From positions 1 through 14,514 of the forward strand of contig JASBZD010000022.1 in the NCBI GenBank assembly GCA_029983595.1: DNA of 14,514 bases, read 5' to 3'. Both the position numbers and the translations under genes were made by a program. This document shows, piece by piece, positions 1-7,631 of this stretch. The notes below the pieces were generated by a model. It had not been told where the DNA came from. It was given only the letters and a program-made list of their open reading frames with translations, and did no database searches. This stretch comes from Peptoniphilaceae bacterium (GTDB taxonomy: Bacteria; Bacillota; Clostridia; Tissierellales; Peptoniphilaceae). Numbering within the stretch: the stretch's first letter is position 1; each line of letters opens with the position of its first letter.

Positions 1-50
1 TTTCCAATACCTACTCCATCGCAAATTATTATCATATTATTTTTATTCAT
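1..50 (-). CDS. gpmI: probable 2,3-bisphosphoglycerate-independent phosphoglycerate mutase, N-terminal fragment
   Basis: Only the first 16 codons are inside the window; they read MNKNNMIIICDGVGIG and continue past position 1. A hydrophobic strand followed by Asp-Gly close to the N-terminus fits the alkaline-phosphatase superfamily, in which that Asp binds a metal. GpmI interconverts 3- and 2-phosphoglycerate in glycolysis. The specific identity rests mainly on context, because gpmI commonly follows tpiA in gap-pgk-tpiA operons. Phosphopentomutase has a similar N-terminus and cannot be excluded. The ATG overlaps the end of tpiA by 8 nt, and a GGAG Shine-Dalgarno lies 6 nt upstream inside the tpiA coding sequence, so translation is probably coupled to tpiA. 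Confidence 0.72.
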   Translation of the reverse strand, partial: MNKNNMIIICDGVGIG

Positions 51-801
51 TTTTATCTCCATAATTTACGATTCTAGCAAAATCTTCAGGCACTAAACTT
101 GCACCACCTACTAATGCTCCATCTATATTTTCCATTTGCATAAGTTCATCTATATTATTAGGTTTTACTGAACCGCCATATAAAATTCTAGTAGAATCTG
201 CACTATCTCCTAGAATATCCTCTAATTCATTACGAATAAATTTACATATTTCTTCCGCATCCTCACTAGAGGCAGTTTCTCCAGTACCTATAGCCCAAAT
301 CGGCTCATAAGCTACAACAATCTCTTCATCTTCTCTAAGCTCTAAACTTTTTAAAGATTCATATAGTTGAGATTTTATTAAATCCAAATGCATTCCATTA
401 TCTCGATCTTCTTTTTTCTCTCCAACACAAAGGATTGGAGTGATATTATATTCTAATGCTTTTTTAACCTTTTTATTACAAATCTCATCTGTTTCATTAA
501 AATATTCACGTCTTTCTGAATGTCCGATAATAACATAAGAAACGTCTACTGATTTAAGCATTGACGCAGAAATCTCACCAGTATAAGCTCCATTTTCTTC
601 ATAATATAGATTTTGAGCACCTATTTTTATTGAAGAATTAGATAAACTATTTTTTAGTCTATCTAGACCTATAAATGGTGGGCAAATTACTACTTCTCCT
701 TTAGGATTAAGATTTATTTTTAAAAACTCATTTAAAAAATCGCTAGTTTCAGCCGTGCCGTTGTTCATTTTCCAGTTCGCGACTACTAAAGATTTTCTCA
801 T
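43..801 (-). CDS. tpiA: triosephosphate isomerase
   Basis: Interconverts dihydroxyacetone phosphate and glyceraldehyde-3-phosphate in cytoplasmic glycolysis. The 252-residue product is normal length for the family and is a single TIM barrel. Catalytic residues are all visible: N9 and K11 in the N-terminal ANWKMN motif, H94 in IIGHSERR, and E166 in the AYEPIWAIGTG signature that also contains the mobile loop 6. The phosphate-binding GGSV segment is near the C-terminus. The ATG shares one base with the pgk stop codon (TAATG), with GAGG and GAGAG sequences just upstream inside pgk, indicating translational coupling. The 3' end overlaps the start of the probable gpmI by 8 nt. It is the third gene of the gap-pgk-tpiA-gpmI cluster. 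Nothing about the protein is unusual. Confidence 0.98.
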   Translation of the reverse strand: MRKSLVVANWKMNNGTAETSDFLNEFLKINLNPKGEVVICPPFIGLDRLKNSLSNSSIKIGAQNLYYEENGAYTGEISASMLKSVDVSYVIIGHSERREYFNETDEICNKKVKKALEYNITPILCVGEKKEDRDNGMHLDLIKSQLYESLKSLELREDEEIVVAYEPIWAIGTGETASSEDAEEICKFIRNELEDILGDSADSTRILYGGSVKPNNIDELMQMENIDGALVGGASLVPEDFARIVNYGDKNE

Positions 802-1991
802 TACTCTCTATCCTCTATACAAGCTATTCCTGGTAATTCTTTGCCTTCAAGTAACTCTAAAGAAGCTCCACCACCAGTTGAAATATGTGTGATTTTATCA
901 GCTTTTCCAGATTTTTCTACAGCAGCAGCAGAATCTCCACCACCAATTATAGTAGTTGCATCTAGATCAGCTAAAATATCAGCTATGGCAAATGTACCTT
1001 TAGATAATGCTTCAACTTCGAATACTCCAGCAGGTCCATTCCATACTACTGTTTTAGCATCTGATAAAGCTTCTTTAATTTTCTCGATAGTTTCTTCACC
1101 AATATCTAGAGCCATTTTATCTTCTGGAATCTCATCTGTTGAGACTGTCTTAATTTCTACATCATCTTTTATTTCATAAGCTACCACTAGATCCACTGGA
1201 AGGATAAGTTCAACATTTGCATCTTTTGCTTTATTTATTAAATCTTTTGCTAAATCTAATTTATCATCTTCTACAAGTGAAGTACCCACACCTTTTCCTT
1301 CAGCTTTTAAAAATGTATTAGCCATTGCGCCAACAATAATTATTTTATCTACTTTAGTTAAAAGATTTTCTATTACTCCAATTTTATCAGATACTTTAGC
1401 ACCACCTAAAATAGCTACAAATGGTCTTTCTGGATTTTCAATTGAGTTAGCCATAACTTCTATTTCTTTTTCTACTAGAAGTCCAACGGCAGAAGGTAAA
1501 ATTTCAGATACTCCAACATTAGAAGCATGAGCTCTATGAGCAGTACCAAATGCATCATTTACATATAAATCAGCAAGTGAAGCTAGTTTTTTAGAAAAAT
1601 CTTTATCATTTTTTTCTTCCCCTTCTAAAAATCTAGTGTTTTGTAAAAGTACAATTTCTCCATCTTTTATAGATGCAACTTCTTTAATAGTTTTATCCGA
1701 CACTACTTTATCATCATCTAAAAATCTTACTTCTTTATCAAGCATCTCAGAAAGTTTTGTAGCTACTGGCTCTAAACTATATTCATGATTAGCTTTTCCC
1801 TTAGGTCTGCCAAGGTGGCTCATTAAAATTACTGCTGCGCCTTCATTAGTTAAATATTCTATAGTAGGAAGTGATTCTCTAATTCTAGTCTCGTCAGTAA
1901 TTTCTCCATCCTTTAATGGCACGTTAAAATCACATCTTACTAAAACTTTTTTTCCTTTATAATCAAAATCTTTTATACTCTTTTTGTTCAT
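801..1991 (-). CDS. pgk: phosphoglycerate kinase
   Basis: Transfers phosphate from 1,3-bisphosphoglycerate to ADP, the first ATP-yielding step of glycolysis. The 396-residue product matches the usual bacterial length. Visible motifs are VLVRCDFNVPL at residues 16-26 (substrate-binding signature), SHLGRPKGK at 58-66, the GGAKVSDKI nucleotide-domain motif around residue 200, GGGDS at 350-354 and the STGGGAS loop at 371-377. The start at 1991 is chosen because a GGAGG Shine-Dalgarno sits 6 nt upstream and the protein then begins MNKKSIKDFD, as in the family. The frame is open upstream to 2024, but that extension would begin inside a terminator hairpin and encodes nothing family-like. The gene follows gap by 53 nt containing that hairpin and overlaps tpiA by one base. 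Confidence 0.98.
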   Translation of the reverse strand: MNKKSIKDFDYKGKKVLVRCDFNVPLKDGEITDETRIRESLPTIEYLTNEGAAVILMSHLGRPKGKANHEYSLEPVATKLSEMLDKEVRFLDDDKVVSDKTIKEVASIKDGEIVLLQNTRFLEGEEKNDKDFSKKLASLADLYVNDAFGTAHRAHASNVGVSEILPSAVGLLVEKEIEVMANSIENPERPFVAILGGAKVSDKIGVIENLLTKVDKIIIVGAMANTFLKAEGKGVGTSLVEDDKLDLAKDLINKAKDANVELILPVDLVVAYEIKDDVEIKTVSTDEIPEDKMALDIGEETIEKIKEALSDAKTVVWNGPAGVFEVEALSKGTFAIADILADLDATTIIGGGDSAAAVEKSGKADKITHISTGGGASLELLEGKELPGIACIEDRE

Positions 1992-1997
1992 GTAAAA

Positions 1998-2002
1998 CCT
2001 CC
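1998..2002 (-). promoter_or_regulatory. Shine-Dalgarno site that fixes the pgk start
   Basis: The minus strand reads GGAGG here, 6 nt before the ATG at 1991-1989. It supports the 396-residue form of PGK over the 11-codon upstream extension. It also lies 5 nt downstream of the U-tract of the gap/pgk hairpin, so pgk would have an independent ribosome entry site on read-through transcripts. Confidence 0.88.
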
Positions 2003-2007
2003 ATATT

Positions 2008-2037
2008 AAAAAACACCGGCGCAAAAAGCACCAGTGT
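2008..2037 (-). terminator. intrinsic terminator or attenuating hairpin between gap and pgk
   Basis: On the minus strand the arms ACACTGGTGC and GCGCCGGTGT form an uninterrupted 10-bp stem (two G-U pairs) closed by a loop of five T, followed directly by a run of six T. It starts 7 nt after the gap stop codon. This is a textbook Rho-independent terminator shape. Because pgk follows with no visible promoter of its own, partial termination is the most likely effect, giving more gap than pgk-tpiA-gpmI mRNA. A role as an mRNA 3'-end stabiliser for gap is also possible. Confidence 0.88.
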
Positions 2038-2044
2038 AGTTATA

Positions 2045-3049
2045 TTACATCTTTTCAGCTATAAAACTAGCTAAATCTAGCACTCTTTGTGAATAACCCC
2101 ATTCGTTATCATACCATGATACTAATTTAACCATATTGTCTATTTTCATAGTAGAGATAGCATCAAAAATTGAGGATTCTTCTGCACCAATAATATCAGA
2201 TGAAACTAATGGTTCTTCAGAATATCTTAAAACACCTTTAAGCTCATTTTCAGAAGCTTTTTTGAATGCTTCGTTTATTTCTTCTACTTCTACATCTTTC
2301 TTAAGATCTAAAGTTACGTCAACTAGTGAACCAGTAATAACCGGAACTCTAACTGCATATCCAGTAAGTTTTCCTTCTACAGCTGGAATAACTTGTCCTA
2401 CAGCTTTTGCAGCACCAGTAGTAGTAGGAATAACATTTGTCGCAGCAGCTCTAGCTCTTCTTAAATCTTTATGTTTATTATCCATTAAATTTTGGTCATT
2501 TGTATAAGCATGAATAGTAGTCATAAGACCTTTTTCAATGCCAAAGTTATCTTCTATAACTTTAATAAGTGGTGCAAGACAGTTAGTAGTACATGAAGCG
2601 TTAGAAATAATATTATCATTTTCTGGATCATAAGTTTCATGGTTTACACCCATAACGATCATTTTATCTACTTTACCTGGAGCAGTTAAAACTACCTTTT
2701 TAGCACCACCTTCAATATGTGCAGATAAGCTTTCTGTATCTTTAAAAGCACCAGTAGAATCTATAACTAACTCTACTCCTAAATCTTTCCAAGGGATTTC
2801 TTTAGGATCTCTTTTATTTGTAAATTTAATTTCTTTTCCATTTATTTTTAGCCCTTCACTATATGCTTCAACTTCTCCGTCAAATTTTCCATAAGCTGAG
2901 TCATATTTAAAAAGATGAGCTAAAGTTTCCATATCTCCAGAAGCATTAATAGCAACTAATTCAAGATTCTCTCTAGAAGTTTCAAATAAACCTCTTACTA
3001 CATCTCTACCAATTCTTCCAAATCCGTTAACTCCTACTTTAATAGCCAT
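2045..3049 (-). CDS. gap: type I glyceraldehyde-3-phosphate dehydrogenase, GapB-like cofactor pocket
   Basis: Oxidatively phosphorylates glyceraldehyde-3-phosphate to 1,3-bisphosphoglycerate, or works in reverse. The 334-residue protein has the N-terminal Rossmann motif GVNGFGRIGR (6-15), the SNASCTTNCLAP active site with nucleophile C153, catalytic H180 in TTIHAYTNDQ, and the C-terminal WYDNEWGYS motif. Two positions are unusual for a glycolytic NAD enzyme. The Asp usually found after the second beta strand (IND) is Ala36 in INASGD. The S-loop DLPHKDL of many NAD enzymes is DNKHKDL. Both resemble Bacillus GapB, which prefers NADP, so cofactor use should not be assumed to be NAD. An AAGGAGG site 8 nt upstream fixes the start. 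The gene has its own extended -10 promoter and is followed by a strong hairpin. Confidence 0.97.
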   Translation of the reverse strand: MAIKVGVNGFGRIGRDVVRGLFETSRENLELVAINASGDMETLAHLFKYDSAYGKFDGEVEAYSEGLKINGKEIKFTNKRDPKEIPWKDLGVELVIDSTGAFKDTESLSAHIEGGAKKVVLTAPGKVDKMIVMGVNHETYDPENDNIISNASCTTNCLAPLIKVIEDNFGIEKGLMTTIHAYTNDQNLMDNKHKDLRRARAAATNVIPTTTGAAKAVGQVIPAVEGKLTGYAVRVPVITGSLVDVTLDLKKDVEVEEINEAFKKASENELKGVLRYSEEPLVSSDIIGAEESSIFDAISTMKIDNMVKLVSWYDNEWGYSQRVLDLASFIAEKM

Positions 3050-3067
3050 TTAAAAATCCTCCTTAAG

Positions 3068-3099
3068 ATTTGATTATTCTTATTATCATTATATCAAAT
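3068..3099. repeat. short inverted repeat spanning the gap promoter -10 and start region
   Basis: Seven-base arms atttgat (3068-3074) and atcaaat (3093-3099) are perfect inverted complements separated by 18 nt. One arm overlaps the extended -10 element and the other lies just after the predicted transcription start. This is the position expected of a repressor operator, but arms this short and AT-rich can arise by chance in such DNA. Confidence 0.3.
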
Positions 3100-3116
3100 T
3101 TTACAATGAATGTTTT
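3088..3116 (-). promoter_or_regulatory. extended -10 promoter for the gap operon
   Basis: The minus strand carries TGATATAAT (TGn plus a perfect TATAAT; hexamer at 3088-3093). The -35 position 17 nt upstream reads AAAACA, a weak match to TTGACA, which is typical for extended -10 promoters. The start of transcription would fall near 3081, giving a leader of about 30 nt that contains the AAGGAGG ribosome site at 3058-3064. It lies in the only sizeable gap between pulA and gap. Confidence 0.7.
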
Positions 3117-3143
3117 GTTCTTAATTTATATTTTACATTTTAT

Positions 3144-5045
3144 TTATAAATAGACTTTATAAATTTCTGTTGAAATCTCATCTATTTCTATTTTTTCTGA
3201 TACTCTAGCCTCATCAAGATAAAGTCCATTTTTATTAAATATTTTTTCAAACATTAAATTGTGTAATTTAAGATTTTTATTTAACTTCTTATTAAATAAC
3301 TCTAATATCTCCACTGTATCTATAGAAACTTTACTTCTCTCAGCATTATGAAAAAATAAATATAAATTATCACTATAATATATACCATACCCAATAGTAG
3401 CATAAAAGCTAAAATCTAAGAAAAATAAGTTCTTTCTAATATATTTATCATCATCAATCGAGAAAAATCTAAGTTTTTTGCGAAGCTCAATTAAATCTTT
3501 AAAAAATAAGAAAATATCTTTATTTTTTGATTTCTCATCCCAATCGATCATAGCGAGGCTTGTCGGACCATTATAAGTATTAGAAACTCCATTTTTAGAT
3601 CTTAAAAACTCATTACCTGAATGAATAAATGGAATTCCAAAAGATGTAAATAATATAGAGTTTGCTAATTTATAAACATCTTTCTTTTCTTTAGAACTAG
3701 TATTTTTTAAGCTTTTATTTATTTTATCCCATAAAATCAGATCATCATGCGAATTAGCATAATTGATACTCTCTGATGGATATTTACAAAATCCTTTATG
3801 AAGCCAGTCATAATCTATAGAACCAGTTATTCCTATTTCGGTCGCGATTTTTAAATTATAATCTCCCATCGAAAAACCAAGACTATAATCATTGTTAAAA
3901 CCTTTTATAGCATTTCTAAAATCATCATTAAAACAAGAAAATCCTTTGCCTTTTTGAGTTCCCTTTAAGGTCATCTCACTAGATTTAAGAGTAGTGCGAC
4001 CTCCAGCCCATGGCTCACCATAAATTAAAATCTCAGGATCTATACTTTTTGCAAAACTTACTAATTCATAAGTCGTCTCTTTATCAAATAAAGCTAATAA
4101 ATCAAATCTAAAACCATCAATTTTATATTCATTGATAAAATATTCTATAGAATCTTTTAAAAATTTTCTATAAATTAGCTTTTTAGAATCAAAATCATTT
4201 CCAACGCCTGAGCCATTAGTTAAACTACCATCTTTAAAGCGTCTTAGATAATAATTAGGATAAAGCATCTCAAAGTTTGACATATCTCCACGATATATAT
4301 GATTATATACTACGTCTATTACTACTTTTATCCCATTTTCATGAAGTTTCATAATCATTTTTTTTATCTCTAAAACCCTAGAAAAAGGATCGTCTGGATC
4401 TACTGAATATGAGCCTTCTGGGACATTATATAATTCTGGATCATATCCCCAGTTATAATTTTCATCTTCAAAAAATACATCAGTATTTTCATCTACCGTT
4501 AAAAAATCATATATCGGCATAAAATGAACATGAGTTATCCCAAGTTCTTTTATATGATCTAGAGAAGTTTTTTCATCTTGACATTTTCTATCTTCTTCTA
4601 CTATACCTAAAAACTTTCCGCGATTTTTTACATCTGAATTTTTATTAAAAGAAAAATCCCTTACATGTAACTCATAAATTATAGCTTCAGATTTTTTAGT
4701 CTTTGGTATATGATGTTCCCTAAATCCATCAGGATCCGTAATTTTTAAATCAATAATTGCAGATCTTTTAGAATTTAAAGATGATGAGATAGAATAAGGA
4801 TCTGTTATTTCTTGTTTATTATTAATAGAATAAGTGTAAAACTTTCCATTTAGATCCCCTTCTATTTTTACCTCAAATATATTCTCATCGGTTTTTATCA
4901 TTTTATATTCAGTATAATAAATAGTTTTAGAATCATCATAAAGTCTTAAACTTAAATCTTTATGCGAGCTGAAAACTCTAAAAGTTGATGCTTCTTTAGA
5001 GTAATCAAGTCCCATTTTTAAATCTTTTATATTTTTATCTAGCAT
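3144..5045 (-). CDS. pulA: cytoplasmic type I pullulanase / glycogen debranching enzyme (GH13)
   Basis: Hydrolyses alpha-1,6 branch links in glycogen or pullulan. The 633-residue protein has no signal peptide, so it acts inside the cell. An N-terminal CBM48-like beta domain (about 15-105) precedes the GH13 barrel. The pullulanase signature YNWGYDP is at 197-203. GH13 regions are DVVYNH (244-249), GFRFD with nucleophile D315, IYGEPW with acid/base E344, and SHDD with stabilising D434. Many type I pullulanases have HDN where this has HDD. There is no CBM41 domain, making it shorter than secreted pullulanases. The start lies 5 nt after the glgA stop and lacks any Shine-Dalgarno, as does the internal Met11, so translation is probably coupled to glgA. 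It closes the glycogen cluster, and no terminator follows. Confidence 0.93.
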   Translation of the reverse strand: MLDKNIKDLKMGLDYSKEASTFRVFSSHKDLSLRLYDDSKTIYYTEYKMIKTDENIFEVKIEGDLNGKFYTYSINNKQEITDPYSISSSLNSKRSAIIDLKITDPDGFREHHIPKTKKSEAIIYELHVRDFSFNKNSDVKNRGKFLGIVEEDRKCQDEKTSLDHIKELGITHVHFMPIYDFLTVDENTDVFFEDENYNWGYDPELYNVPEGSYSVDPDDPFSRVLEIKKMIMKLHENGIKVVIDVVYNHIYRGDMSNFEMLYPNYYLRRFKDGSLTNGSGVGNDFDSKKLIYRKFLKDSIEYFINEYKIDGFRFDLLALFDKETTYELVSFAKSIDPEILIYGEPWAGGRTTLKSSEMTLKGTQKGKGFSCFNDDFRNAIKGFNNDYSLGFSMGDYNLKIATEIGITGSIDYDWLHKGFCKYPSESINYANSHDDLILWDKINKSLKNTSSKEKKDVYKLANSILFTSFGIPFIHSGNEFLRSKNGVSNTYNGPTSLAMIDWDEKSKNKDIFLFFKDLIELRKKLRFFSIDDDKYIRKNLFFLDFSFYATIGYGIYYSDNLYLFFHNAERSKVSIDTVEILELFNKKLNKNLKLHNLMFEKIFNKNGLYLDEARVSEKIEIDEISTEIYKVYL

Positions 5046-5050
5046 TATTT

Positions 5051-6493
5051 TTAAAATTTATTATTTATAAGCCTATTATAATAGTCAATATATTCGTCAC
5101 ATGAATAGTTCCAGCTAAAATCAGTAGTCATAGCATTTTTAATAAGCTTATTAAATTCTTCTTTGTTATTATAATAAAGTGAAACTGCATCTTTTATAGT
5201 AAATAATAGCTCATGAGCATTTATATTACTAAATCCAAACCCAGTTCCCTCACCAGTAAATTTATTATATGCTTCTACAGTATCTACAAGTCCTCCAGTT
5301 TGTCTAACTATTGGTAAAGTACCATATCTCATAGCTATTAGCTGAGAAATACCGCAAGGTTCAGCAATAGATGGCATTAGATATAAGTCCGCACCGGAGT
5401 AGACTTTGTGAGAATGTTCTTCGTCAAAATAGATTCTAGCAGCCATTTTAGATCTGAAAATTCTCTCATAAAATTTAAGCATCTCTTCATATTTATAATC
5501 GCCAGTACCTAGTACAATAAATTGAACGTCCATCTGAAGAACTTCACCTAAAACATATTCTAATAAATCTATCCCTTTTAGCTCTACAAGTCTAGAAACT
5601 AGCCCTATAACTGCGACATCATCTCTTTCTGGAAGACCACAAATTTTCTGGATTACACGTTTATTTTTCTTTTTATTTTCTAAATTATTTACAGAATAGT
5701 TATAATCTATCATTTTGTCTGTTTCTGGGTTATATTTTTCATAATCTATCCCATTAACAATTCCTACTAATTTATTAGAATGTTTTCTAATAATTCCATC
5801 TAATCCTTCTCCAAAATATGGATAAGTTATTTCATTAGAGTACGTTTTTGAAACAGTAGTTACTAGATCAGAATAAACTATTCCAGCTTTCATCATATTT
5901 ATCGCTTCATAGAATTTTATACCATCTTCATGGATATACTCATCTGTAAAACCTAATAATGGGCGCATTCCATTTAAGTCAAACACACCTTGGTATTTTA
6001 TATTGTGAATTGTGTAAACAGATTTTATACCAGAATAAAAGCTATCACCTTTAGCATACTCTTTAATATAAATTGGGACTAACCCAGTATGCCAGTCGTT
6101 AGCGTGGACAATATCAGCTTTTAGATTTAGAAATTTTAGAGCCTGAACACATGCTCGAGAAAAATATACAAATCTCTCACCATCATCTATTTCTCCATAG
6201 ATTCCATTTCTATTAAAATAATATTCATTGTCTATAAAAAAATAATCGACTCCGTCTATAATATATTTAAAAACTCCTACATGTTGGCGTCTCCAGTCTA
6301 AATCTACAAAAAATGCACCAACATATTCCATTTTTTCTCTATATTCTGGTTTAATTTTTCCATAAAGTGGGATAAAAACTGAAACATCATTTCCCTTTTG
6401 TGCTAATGCTTTAGGAAGTGAGCCTAAAACATCTGCTAATCCCCCAGTTTTTATAAATGGAACAGATTCAGATCCCATAAATACGATATTCAT
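5051..6493 (-). CDS. glgA: glycogen synthase (ADP-glucose, GT5)
   Basis: Adds glucose from ADP-glucose to the non-reducing ends of glycogen. The 480-residue GT-B protein begins MNIVFMGSESVPFIKTGGLADV; the K15-TGGL loop binds ADP-glucose. The conserved VHANDWHTGL segment is at 129-138, with IHNIKYQG at 162-169. The C-terminal domain has the GLVSRLVELKGIDLL nucleotide-binding segment (297-311) and the EPCGISQL motif starting at E378, the retaining-GT glutamate, followed by RQTGGLVDTV. The residue before E378 is Ala (SIAEPCG), where many homologues have Phe. The ATG shares a base with the glgD stop (TAATG), and an AAGGG sequence lies 8 nt upstream inside glgD. Length and motifs are normal for bacterial GlgA. 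Confidence 0.97.
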   Translation of the reverse strand: MNIVFMGSESVPFIKTGGLADVLGSLPKALAQKGNDVSVFIPLYGKIKPEYREKMEYVGAFFVDLDWRRQHVGVFKYIIDGVDYFFIDNEYYFNRNGIYGEIDDGERFVYFSRACVQALKFLNLKADIVHANDWHTGLVPIYIKEYAKGDSFYSGIKSVYTIHNIKYQGVFDLNGMRPLLGFTDEYIHEDGIKFYEAINMMKAGIVYSDLVTTVSKTYSNEITYPYFGEGLDGIIRKHSNKLVGIVNGIDYEKYNPETDKMIDYNYSVNNLENKKKNKRVIQKICGLPERDDVAVIGLVSRLVELKGIDLLEYVLGEVLQMDVQFIVLGTGDYKYEEMLKFYERIFRSKMAARIYFDEEHSHKVYSGADLYLMPSIAEPCGISQLIAMRYGTLPIVRQTGGLVDTVEAYNKFTGEGTGFGFSNINAHELLFTIKDAVSLYYNNKEEFNKLIKNAMTTDFSWNYSCDEYIDYYNRLINNKF

Positions 6494-7620
6494 TATTGAT
6501 TCCCTTCTATAATTCCCGCTTTATCAACTATATAAGGATTTACACGAGTTCCCATTAGATTAACATTTTCGCCAATAGAACTATATTTATCTAGGATTGT
6601 GTTAACTAGTATTGAACCTTTTCTAACTACACTTTTTTGCATAATAATTGAATTTCTGACTACTACGCCTTTTTCAATAACTACGCCCCTAAATATAATA
6701 GAGTTTTCTACATCACCTCTAATTTCACAACCATTAGCGATAAGTGAGTTTTTTACCTGAACATCTCTTTCATATAAAGTAGGTGGCTCATCTTTAGTTT
6801 TAGTTTTAACTTTTCCATAAGAATTAAAAGTCTTATCAAATTTTTCTTTTTCTAGAAGTTCCATATTAGCTTTATAATATGACTGAATATCGTTGATAAT
6901 TTTTACGTTATCCTCTATTTCATAGCCTTTAACTTTATATTTGTCTTTATTTTTAATAATTGCAGCTTTTAAACTTTGAGAATCACCAGTTTCTACCGCA
7001 TCATTTATAATATCAATTAAAACATCTTTTTTTATTAGAACTGCGTTAGTAGACATATTAAAATCTACATCCATGCCTAGATTTAGACCAATATCTGTAA
7101 GGTTTCCTTCTTCGTCAAGGTGTAATTTATCTGTATTAATAAACTCACCAATCTGGTCATGTTTTCTAACATAAAAATACATTATATCTGTATCAGTTTC
7201 TATAAAATGATCATATGCAGGTTTCATATCAGCCATAAACATTACATTTCCCTGACATAAAAACGCAATCTGTTCTTTAAGTGATTTAAAATAATCTATA
7301 GAAGAATATAAATTAGCTATATCTCCTAGCCTTTCAATAGACGAATGTTGTTTTATTGGTGGGAATAAAGTAAGTCCATTAAATCTAGAATTAAGCCCCC
7401 AAGGACTCCCATCAGATATATGATCCATTGTTGATCTAATTTTTTCCCCAGTAAATAAAGCTACATTTCTAATATTATTAGCAACCATATTAGATAATAT
7501 AATATCTACTACTCTATAACGACCGCCGTAAGGGAGCATATAAACTGGTCTATTTCTACATAATGATCCAAAGTTAGATTCTACTTCTCTGTGATTAATT
7601 ATTCCAAAACATTTTTCCAT
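6493..7620 (-). CDS. glgD: GlgD subunit of glucose-1-phosphate adenylyltransferase
   Basis: Paralogue of GlgC that in Firmicutes forms a mixed complex with it and modulates ADP-glucose synthesis. The 375-residue protein has a nucleotidyltransferase-like N-domain and C-terminal left-handed beta-helix repeats (about 285-370; NSLIANGCEIRGDVENS and similar). The GGxGxRL pyrophosphorylase loop of GlgC is missing: the N-terminus reads MEKCFGIINHREVESNFGSL. The metal-binding SGDH of GlgC is replaced by CQGN. The PYGGRYRVVDIILSN segment (30-44) is retained. This is the family's usual degenerate state and implies a regulatory or activating role rather than strong catalysis. Its GAGAGG ribosome site overlaps the glgC stop, with 11 nt between the genes. 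Confidence 0.95.
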   Translation of the reverse strand: MEKCFGIINHREVESNFGSLCRNRPVYMLPYGGRYRVVDIILSNMVANNIRNVALFTGEKIRSTMDHISDGSPWGLNSRFNGLTLFPPIKQHSSIERLGDIANLYSSIDYFKSLKEQIAFLCQGNVMFMADMKPAYDHFIETDTDIMYFYVRKHDQIGEFINTDKLHLDEEGNLTDIGLNLGMDVDFNMSTNAVLIKKDVLIDIINDAVETGDSQSLKAAIIKNKDKYKVKGYEIEDNVKIINDIQSYYKANMELLEKEKFDKTFNSYGKVKTKTKDEPPTLYERDVQVKNSLIANGCEIRGDVENSIIFRGVVIEKGVVVRNSIIMQKSVVRKGSILVNTILDKYSSIGENVNLMGTRVNPYIVDKAGIIEGNQ

Positions 7621-7631
7621 AATATACCTCT

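Noticed and set aside
841..1179. A plus-strand open frame of 112 codons opposite pgk.
   Set aside because: It lies wholly antisense to a well-conserved gene, has Ser/Ala/Pro-rich low-complexity composition and no ribosome site or recognisable domain.
1992..2024. An 11-codon upstream extension of pgk beginning at TTG 2024.
   Set aside because: It would start in the loop of the gap/pgk hairpin and run through its T tract and the pgk Shine-Dalgarno. The peptide has no likeness to PGK N-termini, whereas ATG at 1991 has an ideal ribosome site.
2136..2507. A plus-strand open frame of 123 codons opposite gap.
   Set aside because: Antisense shadow of the conserved GAPDH C-terminal coding region; no ribosome site, Ser/Thr-rich composition, no domain.
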